Positions 45,008 through 53,286 of a stretch of DNA of 64,000 bases are shown here, in pieces. The position numbers and the translations under genes were made by a program. Position 1 is the stretch's first letter; each line of letters opens with the position of its first letter. Under the pieces are notes generated by a model. It saw nothing but the letters and a program-made list of their open reading frames with translations. It ran no database searches and had not been told where the DNA came from. Source of the DNA: Thalassotalea mangrovi (lineage in GTDB: Bacteria > Pseudomonadota > Gammaproteobacteria > Enterobacterales > Alteromonadaceae). The stretch is from assembly GCF_005116735.1 (NCBI RefSeq), contig NZ_SWDB01000007.1, positions 1-64,000 of the forward strand, read 5' to 3'.

Positions 45008-46401
45008 TGATGAACCAGTCCACGTCTCGCCAATATCTATTTGCCGCCGACATACTGCTCGATTCTGGCTGGCATAAGAATAAAACCCTGGTCATTGAAA
45101 ATGGCGTGATCACCGATATTACTGACGACAGGCCCGCGGATGCAGTAATAGCCAATGGGCCGGTGATCCCAGGCATGGTGAATTGCCACTCCCATGCTTT
45201 TCAACGAGGTTTTGCTGGTTTTTCTGAGCAGGGCAGTGAGAGTAAGGACAGCTTCTGGACCTGGCGCAAGATTATGTACAAATTTGTTGATCATATCTCG
45301 CCAGAACAAGCGAAAATTATTGCCAGGCAGTTGTATATTGAAATGCTAAAAGCTGGTTATACGCGGGTGGCGGAATTCCATTATCTGCACCATGACCCAC
45401 AAGGCAATCCATACCCTCAGTTAAGCACGATGGCACGATCGGTGTTTGACGCTGCCAGCGATGCAGGCATTGGCATGACCATGTTACCAGTGCTTTATCG
45501 GTTCAGCGGCTTTGGGCCGGCAGAGCCGACTCATGGTCAACGCCGCTTCATTAATTCGATTGCCCAGTTTAATCAACTGGTCAGTGAATGTTTTGACTAT
45601 GCCAAATCATTAACCAATGCCAATGTTGGTATTGCTCCGCATTCTTTACGAGCCGTAGATTTACCGTCATTACAGGCGGCGGTGCAACATCTGAAAGACC
45701 TAGATGCTAACGCGCCGGTACATATCCATATTGCCGAGCAAATGCAGGAAGTGAATGATTGCCTGCAACATTATCAAAAACGTCCGGTGCAGTGGCTGTT
45801 GGATAACATGGACGTGGATCAGCACTGGTGCCTGATTCATGCCACTCACATTAATCACCGTGAATTACAAGGAATCGCTGACGCTGGTGCTATTGCCGGT
45901 ATTTGTCCCACCACCGAAGCAAATCTTGGCGATGGAATTTTCCCTACCGAAGAATTTTTAGATGTGGGCGGACAATTAGCGATTGGCTCTGATAGTCATA
46001 TTAGTGTATCTGCCACAGAAGAACTTAGGCTGCTCGAATACGCACAGCGTTTGCAAAAGCAACAGCGCGCCGTTCTGGCAAATTCCACCACGCCTTCCGT
46101 CGGTCGTAACTTATGGCAACATAGCGCCAAAGGAGGTGCATTATCGACCTCGAGCAATACCGGCGTAATCGCCATTGGTCGTCAGGCAGACTTATTGGTT
46201 CTTGATGCTGAAAAGTTACGCTTGTACGCCGGCGGCAGTGATTATCGTATGGATAGCTTCATTTTTGCCTGTGCCAGCAATGCCGTGCGGGATGTGATGG
46301 TTGCTGGTCAGTGGGTGATCGATGATTATCAACATGCGCAACAACAACAAAGCGCGGATGATTTTGCTACCGTGATTGAACAGTTATCAGCGGGCAGTTA
46401 A
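45007..46401 (+). CDS. hutF: Formimidoylglutamate deiminase
   Basis: A 464-residue amidohydrolase that converts N-formimino-L-glutamate to N-formylglutamate and ammonia. The metal site is seen in NCHSHAFQRG, HIHIAEQ, HATHIN and GSDSHIS. Together with HutG it makes up the Pseudomonas-type branch of histidine degradation, which releases formate rather than formamide. Two ATG codons are adjacent (45007 and 45010); the first overlaps the hutG stop. Confidence 0.95.
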   Translation: MMNQSTSRQYLFAADILLDSGWHKNKTLVIENGVITDITDDRPADAVIANGPVIPGMVNCHSHAFQRGFAGFSEQGSESKDSFWTWRKIMYKFVDHISPEQAKIIARQLYIEMLKAGYTRVAEFHYLHHDPQGNPYPQLSTMARSVFDAASDAGIGMTMLPVLYRFSGFGPAEPTHGQRRFINSIAQFNQLVSECFDYAKSLTNANVGIAPHSLRAVDLPSLQAAVQHLKDLDANAPVHIHIAEQMQEVNDCLQHYQKRPVQWLLDNMDVDQHWCLIHATHINHRELQGIADAGAIAGICPTTEANLGDGIFPTEEFLDVGGQLAIGSDSHISVSATEELRLLEYAQRLQKQQRAVLANSTTPSVGRNLWQHSAKGGALSTSSNTGVIAIGRQADLLVLDAEKLRLYAGGSDYRMDSFIFACASNAVRDVMVAGQWVIDDYQHAQQQQSADDFATVIEQLSAGS

Positions 46402-46442
46402 CGCATACGAATCATTCAAATACCGATAGAAATGACACAGGC

Positions 46443-47246
46443 ATGAAACCAGCGATTATCAAACAATCAATCAGTGTGCGTGATTATAAATCCGCCCCGG
46501 AAGGCTCGGCGCGGCGGGTTGTTGATAATCTGGTGGAGGAGCTACCGGTAGCGGTGGTGTATAATGGTTTAACTCATGCAGTGATGATGTTAACACCGGT
46601 GGCACTGGAACATTTTGCGCTGGGGTTTTCATTAACGGAAGGGATCATTGACAGGGCCAGCGACATTTTTGGTATTGAGGTGGTCGCCCGGAATAATGGA
46701 TTGGAATTGCATGTTGAACTGAATTCTCGCCAATTTAACCGCCTCAAGCAGCATCGCCGAACGTTAACGGGCGCTAGTGGTTGTGGTTTATGCGGTAAAG
46801 AATCGTTGGATATGGTCACCATTGAACGACCGCCACTGACATCGGGGAAATTGCCACCATTTGCGTTAATCGAGCATAGCCTTGATAGGTTTAGTCAGGC
46901 GCAGGTACTGAACCAACAATGCGGCAGCGTTCACGGTTGTGGGCTATTTACAGCATCTGGCGAATTACTTCATGTGAGCGAAGATGTTGGCCGCCACAAT
47001 GCACTGGACAAACTCATCGGTTTTACGCTGAGCGAACAGATAAATATTGCAGACGCATTTGTGATTACATCAAGCCGTGCCAGCTTTGAAATGGTACAAA
47101 AATGCCTGCTTGCTAAAATCAAAACCCTGGTTTGTGTTTCGGCAGCGACCCATATGGCGGTGCGACTGGCACAGCAGGGTAATATCAACCTGGTTGGTTT
47201 TGCCCGTCATGGCCGCCATGTGATTTATCATCAGTCGCACAACTGA
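46443..47246 (+). CDS. fdhD: Formate dehydrogenase accessory sulfurtransferase
   Basis: A 267-residue FdhD protein that transfers sulfur to the molybdenum cofactor of formate dehydrogenases. The functional CGLCG motif (in GASGCGLCGKESLD) and HGCGLFTASGELLHVSEDVGRHNALDK are present. It lies 41 bases after hutF, which, with hutG, yields formate, so co-expression would be sensible. The formate dehydrogenase itself is not in this window. Confidence 0.95.
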   Translation: MKPAIIKQSISVRDYKSAPEGSARRVVDNLVEELPVAVVYNGLTHAVMMLTPVALEHFALGFSLTEGIIDRASDIFGIEVVARNNGLELHVELNSRQFNRLKQHRRTLTGASGCGLCGKESLDMVTIERPPLTSGKLPPFALIEHSLDRFSQAQVLNQQCGSVHGCGLFTASGELLHVSEDVGRHNALDKLIGFTLSEQINIADAFVITSSRASFEMVQKCLLAKIKTLVCVSAATHMAVRLAQQGNINLVGFARHGRHVIYHQSHN

Positions 47247-47256
47247 CGGGCAAAAA

Positions 47257-47610
47257 TTATAGCAATCGATGTTGGTCGATGGTGCTGCAAAGTTGCTGTT
47301 GCAGTTCGCGATTCAGGCGACGATTGTAATTACCGCCACTACAAAACTCATTGTAGTAATCGCGAATATTCTCCCTTGACGTGGCAAGCTCTTCGACATA
47401 ACTGCGCTCACTCTTCGAGTATTTCTTTAAATGTGGAGACATTACGGTGAGCAACTTTGAAGGACTGACCCGGGCACGGGTGTCGGCAAACTCATTGACA
47501 TGACCATCCATCCAGGCTTTCTGGCTTTCCCACCACGCATTAAGCTGCGGGGATGGATAAAAGTGAAGGTAAACCGCGGCTGCAACGATCAATATAATTA
47601 TTTTTTTCAT
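47257..47610 (-). CDS. Small exported or membrane-anchored protein of unknown function
   Basis: The 117-residue product starts with MKKIIILIVAAAVYLHFY, an uncleaved anchor or signal peptide. A basic/charged helical domain follows with two cysteines (NEFCSGG and QLCST), which could form a disulfide in the periplasm. I do not recognise the family. It is convergent with fdhD (10 bases between stops) and divergent from ccoG. The start is the ATG at the ORF beginning; no strong ribosome site was noted. Confidence 0.6.
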   Translation of the reverse strand: MKKIIILIVAAAVYLHFYPSPQLNAWWESQKAWMDGHVNEFADTRARVSPSKLLTVMSPHLKKYSKSERSYVEELATSRENIRDYYNEFCSGGNYNRRLNRELQQQLCSTIDQHRLL

Positions 47611-47759
47611 AACAGAACCCGAACAAGATTAGTTCGCCCATAATAACCAATTTCCTGGGGAAAAAACCATAAAACTTGTGTTAAATCATAGTTTGTATGG
47701 TCTATTCAGGTATAATTTAACAAAAATGTGACATTAGCCCTGGGTGAGTTTGTCGTCAA

Positions 47760-49205
47760 ATGGAAGAAAACAAGTCCGCTGCAAAGCCAGTAAAAACCAT
47801 TCCGGTGAAGGAAATTAAAGTTCATCGCCCGCGTCATGTTGAGGCCGAACAATATAGTCCCCGGGATCAAATCTATGTTCGCAAAGTGAGTGGTTACTTT
47901 CAACGCTTGCGCCAAAAAATGAACTTCTTTTTTCTGGCGTTATTCGCCGCCTTGCCCTGGTTGCAATATAATGGCCAACAAGCTCTGTTGCTGGATATTG
48001 GTGAGCAACGTTTTAATATCTGGGGGTTGACGCTGTGGCCTCAGGATCTCACCTTGTTGGCCTGGATTTTTATTATCGGTGCCTACCTGCTGTTCTTTGT
48101 TACTACCTTCCTCGGTCGTGTCTGGTGTGGTTATATGTGCCCGCAAACCGTCTGGACCTTTATTTTTATCTGGTTTGAAGAGCGGTTTGAAGGAACCGCC
48201 AACCAGCGCAAAAAGCTCGATCAGCAGCCGATGTCAGTCGACAAGTTCTGGCGTAAGGCGGCAAAGCACAGCTGCTGGATTTTGTTTGCGCTGTTTACGG
48301 CGATAACGTTCGTTGGCTACTTCACTCCGATCAGGCAATTAGTTCCTGACTTTTTTACTACTAATGCCGGCATCATGGCGACCGCCAGTATTATCTTTTT
48401 TGCTTTTGCTACCTATGGAAACGCTGGCTGGATGCGGGAAGTCATGTGCCTGCACATGTGTCCATACGCACGATTTCAATCGGCAATGTTTGATAAGGAT
48501 ACGCTAACAGTCGCCTATGACAGTGGTCGTGGTGAGACCCGAGGCCCACGCTCGCGCAAAGTTAATCCTGCAGATGTCGGTCTGGGTGATTGTATCGATT
48601 GTAACCTGTGTGTGCAGGTGTGTCCGACCGGAATAGACATTCGAAATGGCTTGCAGTATGAGTGCATCAACTGCGGTGCCTGTGCGGATGCCTGCGATGG
48701 AGTGATGGATAAGATGGGCTACCAGAAAGGCTTGATTCGTTATACGACGGAACACGAGTTAACGGGTAAAAAAGTCCATATATTACGCCCGAAACTCTAT
48801 ATGTACGCCTTGATTTTACTGGTCATGACTGGTTTCTTTGTAGCGGATTTGGCAACCCGGGTGCCGTTACAGTTAGATATCATTCGTGATCGCAATGCGT
48901 TATCACGGGAAACTAATGAAGGGTTAATTGAAAACGTATATACCCTCAAGGTGTTAAATAAATCACAAATCGATAGTGTCTATAAAATCTCAGTGGAGGG
49001 GCTTGAAAATCCCCAGTGGCAGGGTAAAAAGCGCGTGAAAGTAAAAGCGGCGCAATTGGAAACCATCACCATTAGCGTTGCCGTCGACCCGGTTGAGCTG
49101 AACGAATACATGACTGATATTTCGTTTGTGGTGCAACAAGTAGAGCCGAGAGACAATAACGTGATCATCAAACATTCCAGCAAATTTTTTAACCGGCGCC
49201 CCTAA
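47760..49205 (+). CDS. ccoG: Cytochrome c oxidase accessory protein CcoG (RdxA/FixG)
   Basis: A 481-residue membrane protein needed for cbb3-type oxidase assembly, acting as a Cu(II) reductase. It has four to five membrane segments, the motif WCGYMCPQTVW and a dicluster ferredoxin region (CIDCNLCVQVCPTGIDIRNG and CINCGACADACD). A C-terminal periplasmic Ig-like domain (about residues 370-481) completes it. The ccoNOPQ genes are not in the window. A TATAAT at 47711-47716 may be the -10 element; no FNR box was recognised. The stop overlaps the next start (TAATG). Confidence 0.95.
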   Translation: MEENKSAAKPVKTIPVKEIKVHRPRHVEAEQYSPRDQIYVRKVSGYFQRLRQKMNFFFLALFAALPWLQYNGQQALLLDIGEQRFNIWGLTLWPQDLTLLAWIFIIGAYLLFFVTTFLGRVWCGYMCPQTVWTFIFIWFEERFEGTANQRKKLDQQPMSVDKFWRKAAKHSCWILFALFTAITFVGYFTPIRQLVPDFFTTNAGIMATASIIFFAFATYGNAGWMREVMCLHMCPYARFQSAMFDKDTLTVAYDSGRGETRGPRSRKVNPADVGLGDCIDCNLCVQVCPTGIDIRNGLQYECINCGACADACDGVMDKMGYQKGLIRYTTEHELTGKKVHILRPKLYMYALILLVMTGFFVADLATRVPLQLDIIRDRNALSRETNEGLIENVYTLKVLNKSQIDSVYKISVEGLENPQWQGKKRVKVKAAQLETITISVAVDPVELNEYMTDISFVVQQVEPRDNNVIIKHSSKFFNRRP

Positions 49206-50191
49206 TGCAACAATATAATTCTGATTTTAATTTTTCGTCGCTGGCACCAGAAACCATTATTGATGGCCTGGAGGATGCGGGGTTTATGGTAGACAGCGGC
49301 TTGCTGGCTCTGAATAGCTACGAAAACCGGGTATACCAGTTCCATGATATGGAGCGGCATAAATTTGTCTGTAAATTTTATCGCCCCGGACGCTGGCAAC
49401 TCTCGCAAATACAGGAAGAACACGATTTTGCATTTCAGCTGCAGGAGCATGAATTACCTATTGTTGCACCGCTAAAACGTGACGGTCACTCTATTTTCCA
49501 TCATCAGGGCTTCCTCTTTGCAGTATTTCCCTGTCGCGGAGGTCGCATATTTGAAGTCGATAACCTTGAGCAGCTGGAATGGATGGGACGTTTTGTTGGC
49601 CGAATTCATGCTGTGTCTTCACAACAAAGCTTTCAATATCGACCCACTATCTCAATTCAGGAAAGTTTGTTAGATGCCCGCCAGGTGTTGATGGATTGCC
49701 AGATGGTACCATTAAGCCTGCAAACGCCATTCTTTACCGTGTTAGAACAAGCCATTGATTTAGCCGCAGCCCGGTATTTACCGCAGACGCAAATCAGGCT
49801 ACATGGTGATTGTCATGCCGGCAATATCCTGTGGACCGATGATGGCCCGCATTTTGTCGATCTCGATGATTGTCGCACCGGACCTGCTATTCAGGATCTC
49901 TGGATGATGTTAAGCGGTGACCGTTCGCAGCAGCTTGTACAATTAGATACACTTTTATCCGGCTACGAAGAGTTCTTTTCATTTGATAATAGCGAACTGT
50001 CACTGATAGAATCGCTCAGAACCATGAGGGTCGTGCATTACATGGCCTGGCTTGCCCGACGTTGGCAGGACCCGGCATTTCCCCGTAATTTTCCCTGGTT
50101 TGATACCGAGAAATACTGGGAACAACAGATACTTGCATTAAAAGAACAAGTGGCCGCGTTACAGGAGCCACCCTTGAGTTTAATGCCATAA
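49205..50191 (+). CDS. srkA: Stress response Ser/Thr kinase SrkA (YihE)
   Basis: A 328-residue kinase of the APH/choline-kinase fold. The N-terminal lobe has YENRVYQF and FVCKFYRPGRW (ATP-binding Lys). The catalytic loop HGDCHAGNILW and the metal motif FVDLDDCRTGP match E. coli YihE. It protects against stress-induced cell death in E. coli. srkA followed by dsbA is the same order as in E. coli. It overlaps the ccoG stop by one base. Confidence 0.95.
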   Translation: MQQYNSDFNFSSLAPETIIDGLEDAGFMVDSGLLALNSYENRVYQFHDMERHKFVCKFYRPGRWQLSQIQEEHDFAFQLQEHELPIVAPLKRDGHSIFHHQGFLFAVFPCRGGRIFEVDNLEQLEWMGRFVGRIHAVSSQQSFQYRPTISIQESLLDARQVLMDCQMVPLSLQTPFFTVLEQAIDLAAARYLPQTQIRLHGDCHAGNILWTDDGPHFVDLDDCRTGPAIQDLWMMLSGDRSQQLVQLDTLLSGYEEFFSFDNSELSLIESLRTMRVVHYMAWLARRWQDPAFPRNFPWFDTEKYWEQQILALKEQVAALQEPPLSLMP

Positions 50192-50236
50192 TGGTATAAA
50201 TAACTCATATTCAAAGAACGAAAGGAATATAAATAC

Positions 50237-50872
50237 ATGAAGAAGTTAATGTCTTTGTTTTTGGTTACCGCATTAGCGGCATTTAGCAGTCAGGCAGCTA
50301 AATATGTGGAAGGTAAGCACTACACCATAGTGAGTGAGACAGCATCAGCTACGCCGGAAGTACGTGAGTATTTCTCTTTCTATTGCCCACACTGTTTGCG
50401 TTTTGAGCCATTTATGCAGGATCTGGCCCGTTCCCTGCCAGAAGGTGTGACGTTTGAGAAAAACCATGTGGATTTTTTACGTGCGGCTAGCCCCGAAGTG
50501 CAATTTGATATCACTAAGGCGTTAGTAGTTGCCGAGCAGTTACCACAAAAAGAACGATTAATTGGTGCGATCTTTAATGAGATTCAGGTACAGCGCCGCC
50601 CGATTACTTCGCCTGACGATATTCGTAAGATTTTTGTGATGAACGGTGTCGACGGTGAGCAGTTTGATAAAATGTTCAAAAGCTTCGCAGTAAACTCGCA
50701 GGCGAAAAAGCAAAAGAAAAATCAGGATGATTTGGTTGCTAAGCGTGCCTTAACTGGCGTACCAACCGTGGTTGTTAATGGCAAGTATCGGGTAAATGCC
50801 AGTGAGCTGGATAAAGCCGACTTCCTTAACGATTACAAAAATATCGTGATTTACCTGAGTCAGATGGACTAG
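50237..50872 (+). CDS. dsbA: Thiol:disulfide interchange protein DsbA
   Basis: A 211-residue periplasmic oxidase that introduces disulfide bonds into exported proteins. Signal peptide (cleavage near SSQA|AKY), redox motif CPHC in FSFYCPHCLRF, and the cis-proline loop TGVPTVVVNGKY are present. It follows srkA by 45 bases with GAAAGGAA upstream of the ATG. A strong terminator ends the transcript. Confidence 0.96.
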   Translation: MKKLMSLFLVTALAAFSSQAAKYVEGKHYTIVSETASATPEVREYFSFYCPHCLRFEPFMQDLARSLPEGVTFEKNHVDFLRAASPEVQFDITKALVVAEQLPQKERLIGAIFNEIQVQRRPITSPDDIRKIFVMNGVDGEQFDKMFKSFAVNSQAKKQKKNQDDLVAKRALTGVPTVVVNGKYRVNASELDKADFLNDYKNIVIYLSQMD

Positions 50873-50898
50873 TCACTGACACTGGGTTTGTGATTGAT

Positions 50899-50924
50899 AA
50901 AGGCATCTTCGGATGCCTTTTTTT
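50899..50924 (+). terminator. Rho-independent terminator of dsbA
   Basis: AAAGGCATC (50899-50907), a TTCG tetraloop and GATGCCTTT (50912-50920) are followed by more T (to 50924). It lies 26 bases after the dsbA stop. Confidence 0.93.
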
Positions 50925-51031
50925 GTACATGGACGTGCTTCGTCGAGATATTGCCATCCATGATATCTCGACATTCCATAAATCCCTTTATATCTCCTCC
51001 CGCACCATGGATGGGGGAAGGGGAGGGTTGC

Positions 51032-51075
51032 TTACAGGGATGTAAGTACCCTGCATCACAGGATGGTCTGATGCA
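51032..51075. repeat. Cluster of small inverted repeats between dsbA and the VTT-family gene
   Basis: TTACA-GGGA-TGTAA (51032-51045) and TGCATCA-N10-TGATGCA (51052-51075) lie close together in a 200-base gap with no gene. They may belong to a dispersed palindromic repeat family. No second copy was seen here. Confidence 0.4.
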
Positions 51076-51122
51076 TGGGTGTAAGGGATATACCTCGCCT
51101 TTTTCAACCCACCCTCACAATT

Positions 51123-51803
51123 CTAGCGCTTTCTCAATGACCAGGCGATTATCACTGATATCACAGCGAGCAAAACACTCACGGATATTTGGGTGCTTGA
51201 CTGCACTTTGATGCCGCTCCCCATTAACGCGAATATGCTCATTTGTGGCAAAAAACCCAGATAAGAGCCTGCCAGGTAGGGTCTCAATGGCACCCTTGCA
51301 ACCCCGGCACACAAGTTAAAGAGAAAGTTGTTACCGGCAGGGATAAAACGAACCATCAGGGTTTTGCTGAACGTACGATGTTTTAATAAATCATGAATTT
51401 TGCTGACCTGAGGCTGAAAGCGGGGAAGCATCAGGTAATGTAGCCCATAGCGGGCCACTAATACCGTAAGCAGACAACCAGTAATGGCAGCGGTACTCGC
51501 TAGCAAAATTCCCATGCCACTACCGAATAGGTAGCCACCACTAAAGGCGCAGATTTGCCTGGGCAAGCCGATGGCCGTGCCAAGTGTCATAAAAACCAGG
51601 AAATATAAAGTTAAGTTTTGCTCAAACCGGTGCGCAAATTCATTCAGGGTCTGGAGGTTGAAATACTGACTCAGGCCGGAAAAGTGGATTGCTGCAGTGA
51701 TGATAATGCCAAGCAACAGGAAGCCCAACACCAGGGTTATGGTAAGCCGGTGTGAGTGCCAACAATGTTCTATGTTTATCCGGGTTAAGAATTGCCTGAA
51801 CAC
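51123..51803 (-). CDS. TVP38/TMEM64 (VTT domain) family inner-membrane protein
   Basis: A 226-residue membrane protein with an N-terminal membrane segment (about residues 20-42) and the VTT/DedA-type core with GTAIGLPRQICAFSGGYLFGSGMGILLAS and VRFIPAGNNFLFNLCAGVARVPLRPY. Relatives are thought to move lipids or cations; the function is unknown. The start is a GTG at 51801-51803 inside the end of the upstream nuclease gene (19-base overlap), suggesting coupled translation. Confidence 0.88.
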   Translation of the reverse strand: MFRQFLTRINIEHCWHSHRLTITLVLGFLLLGIIITAAIHFSGLSQYFNLQTLNEFAHRFEQNLTLYFLVFMTLGTAIGLPRQICAFSGGYLFGSGMGILLASTAAITGCLLTVLVARYGLHYLMLPRFQPQVSKIHDLLKHRTFSKTLMVRFIPAGNNFLFNLCAGVARVPLRPYLAGSYLGFLPQMSIFALMGSGIKVQSSTQISVSVLLAVISVIIAWSLRKR

Positions 51804-52243
51804 CAGGATTGCCTTTTTTCACCACGATAAGGGCGAGCCAAACCGCTATTGATTAACTGCTGCGCGAGACTTTCACCATCGAGGTAGACGTCGGCAATTA
51901 AACGAAAATATTTGCCTCGTTCAATATTTCTTAATTCAATGACGTTAGCTGTTGATAATTGCTGCCGGGTAAAATCGCGGGCTTTTATTGCCAGTTGTTT
52001 TTCCGCGACACATTTGCCCCGAATCTCCGGTGTATCGACTGAGTTGATTCGCACCGGCGTATTATTACCAATAATATCCGGCCAGTGTGCTATGTTGGCA
52101 CGGAACGTATCGCCATCGTATACATTAACGATACTGGCAACCCGAACGGTTCCATAATTACCCTGGCTCGGCAAAGAAATGCCCATCAGGCACATTAGCG
52201 CACTTACGCGTATCAATAGCTTAAAACGAGACACGATGTTCAA
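51785..52243 (-). CDS. Exported staphylococcal nuclease-like (SNase) protein
   Basis: A 152-residue protein with an N-terminal signal peptide (cleavage about SQG|NYG) and a thermonuclease fold. It shows VYDGDTFR, VRINSVDTPEIRGKC, ARDFTRQQL and the catalytic-type Arg/Glu region, then DVYLDGESLAQQLINSGLARPY. It probably cleaves nucleic acid in the periplasm or outside. It is upstream of and overlaps the VTT gene, and is 12 bases downstream of the SSB-like gene, so the three likely form an operon. Confidence 0.88.
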   Translation of the reverse strand: MNIVSRFKLLIRVSALMCLMGISLPSQGNYGTVRVASIVNVYDGDTFRANIAHWPDIIGNNTPVRINSVDTPEIRGKCVAEKQLAIKARDFTRQQLSTANVIELRNIERGKYFRLIADVYLDGESLAQQLINSGLARPYRGEKRQSWCSGNS

Positions 52244-52255
52244 TCTTCTGAATTG

Positions 52256-52891
52256 TTATTCTGGGCAGATTATAACGCGCCTGGTATCGATGAGCTGTAA
52301 TTGTTTTTGCTCATTTTGTTGGGCAAGGTGTCCTTCAAGCAGGAGTTGCTGACCCGTTTGGGCTTTATCAGCAAGGTATTGGGCCGATTTTCCAAATACA
52401 TGCACCAGGCGTTGTACACTGGCGTATTTAGCCGGCATGCCAGATTGCCGGCATTGAATGGTAAATTCGGCCATGGCGACATTGTTCTGAGTTTGCATGA
52501 GCTTCACTTCAGAAACCAGCGTTGCCTGCATATGCAATTGATTAATGCTTTGCGCCAGACCCTTGCCTAACACTGAGATATCGTTAACCCAGACCAGATG
52601 CTTATTACCATCACCGCTGAGCTTGCCGGTTAACATCACTAACTGGCCTTTATCGGCGTGAATAAACTCGCGCTCCAGCATGTCGCCCTGAGCAAAGCAG
52701 GTCAGGTAGGTGGTCCAGTCTTTGAAGCTGTTGGAGGATTTATCAAACCAACGATGATGGGTGGCAATGACAAATTCACAGACAGGAATCGCCGGATTGG
52801 CGCGGTAGCGAATGTCTGGCTTGGCGACCAGGTTTCCAGCCAGTACAAGCTGGCATTGTTGCCATTTGTGGTCGGGGGTAGAGTGTCCCAT
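52256..52891 (-). CDS. Single-stranded DNA-binding-like protein with two OB folds
   Basis: The 211-residue product has two SSB-type OB-fold segments. The first, about residues 10-105, is typical (LVLAGNLVAKPDIRY, VCEFVIATHHRW, GQLVMLTGKLS). A second, more divergent copy covers about 115-208 (ATLVSEVKLMQTQNNVAMAEFTIQCRQ, GQQLLLEGHLAQQ). There is no Gly/Pro-rich tail ending in DDxPF, so it is not the replicative SSB and should not recruit SSB-tail partners. Housekeeping ssb would be elsewhere. Its neighbours are an exported nuclease and a VTT membrane protein. It may belong to DNA uptake or repair, which is only inferred from context. Confidence 0.7.
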   Translation of the reverse strand: MGHSTPDHKWQQCQLVLAGNLVAKPDIRYRANPAIPVCEFVIATHHRWFDKSSNSFKDWTTYLTCFAQGDMLEREFIHADKGQLVMLTGKLSGDGNKHLVWVNDISVLGKGLAQSINQLHMQATLVSEVKLMQTQNNVAMAEFTIQCRQSGMPAKYASVQRLVHVFGKSAQYLADKAQTGQQLLLEGHLAQQNEQKQLQLIDTRRVIICPE

Positions 52892-52973
52892 AACAGCTTA
52901 ATTTTATGAATAAAAACACATCATAAAACATTTATAAGAACAGGGAAATGATCGACAAAAAGATTGTGATGGA

Positions 52974-53050
52974 TGGCCCACTCGGCAGGAGTCGAACCTG
53001 CGGCCTCACCCTCCGGAGGGGTGCGCTCTATCCAGCTGAGCTACGAGTGG
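52974..53050 (-). tRNA. tRNA-Arg (anticodon CCG)
   Basis: Read on the minus strand, the 7-bp acceptor stem CCACTCG/CGAGTGG, D arm GCTC/GAGC, anticodon stem CACCC/GGGTG with loop CTCCGGA (anticodon CCG), and T arm GCAGG-TTCGACT-CCTGC fold normally. The discriminator G and a genome-encoded CCA end complete the 77-base gene. It reads CGG codons. The 53051-53286 region beyond shows no further feature. Confidence 0.96.
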
Positions 53051-53286
53051 ATGCTTAAAAGACTTTTGTCTGAAGGATGATAGCAACAAAAGCCATGTCA
53101 TTCTATACAGACATTTACCGGTGTCAACTTTTGTCCTCGTCAAAGTGGCCGATTGGTTTAAAAATGTACATTTGCTCTGAAGATTGCAGTTAACCGTCGA
53201 TTGCCAGGGATTTAGCGGGCAATCTGTGAGTTATCAACTAGTATTAAAGTTAATTGAAATGTTGATAATAATAAGCTTAAACGTAC

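Noticed and set aside
47611-47759. FNR box in front of ccoG
   Set aside because: No TTGAT-N4-ATCAA-like site could be found; only a TATAAT hexamer is seen.
50894-51211. 105-codon rightward frame after dsbA
   Set aside because: It starts in the dsbA terminator and overlaps the end of the VTT gene on the other strand.
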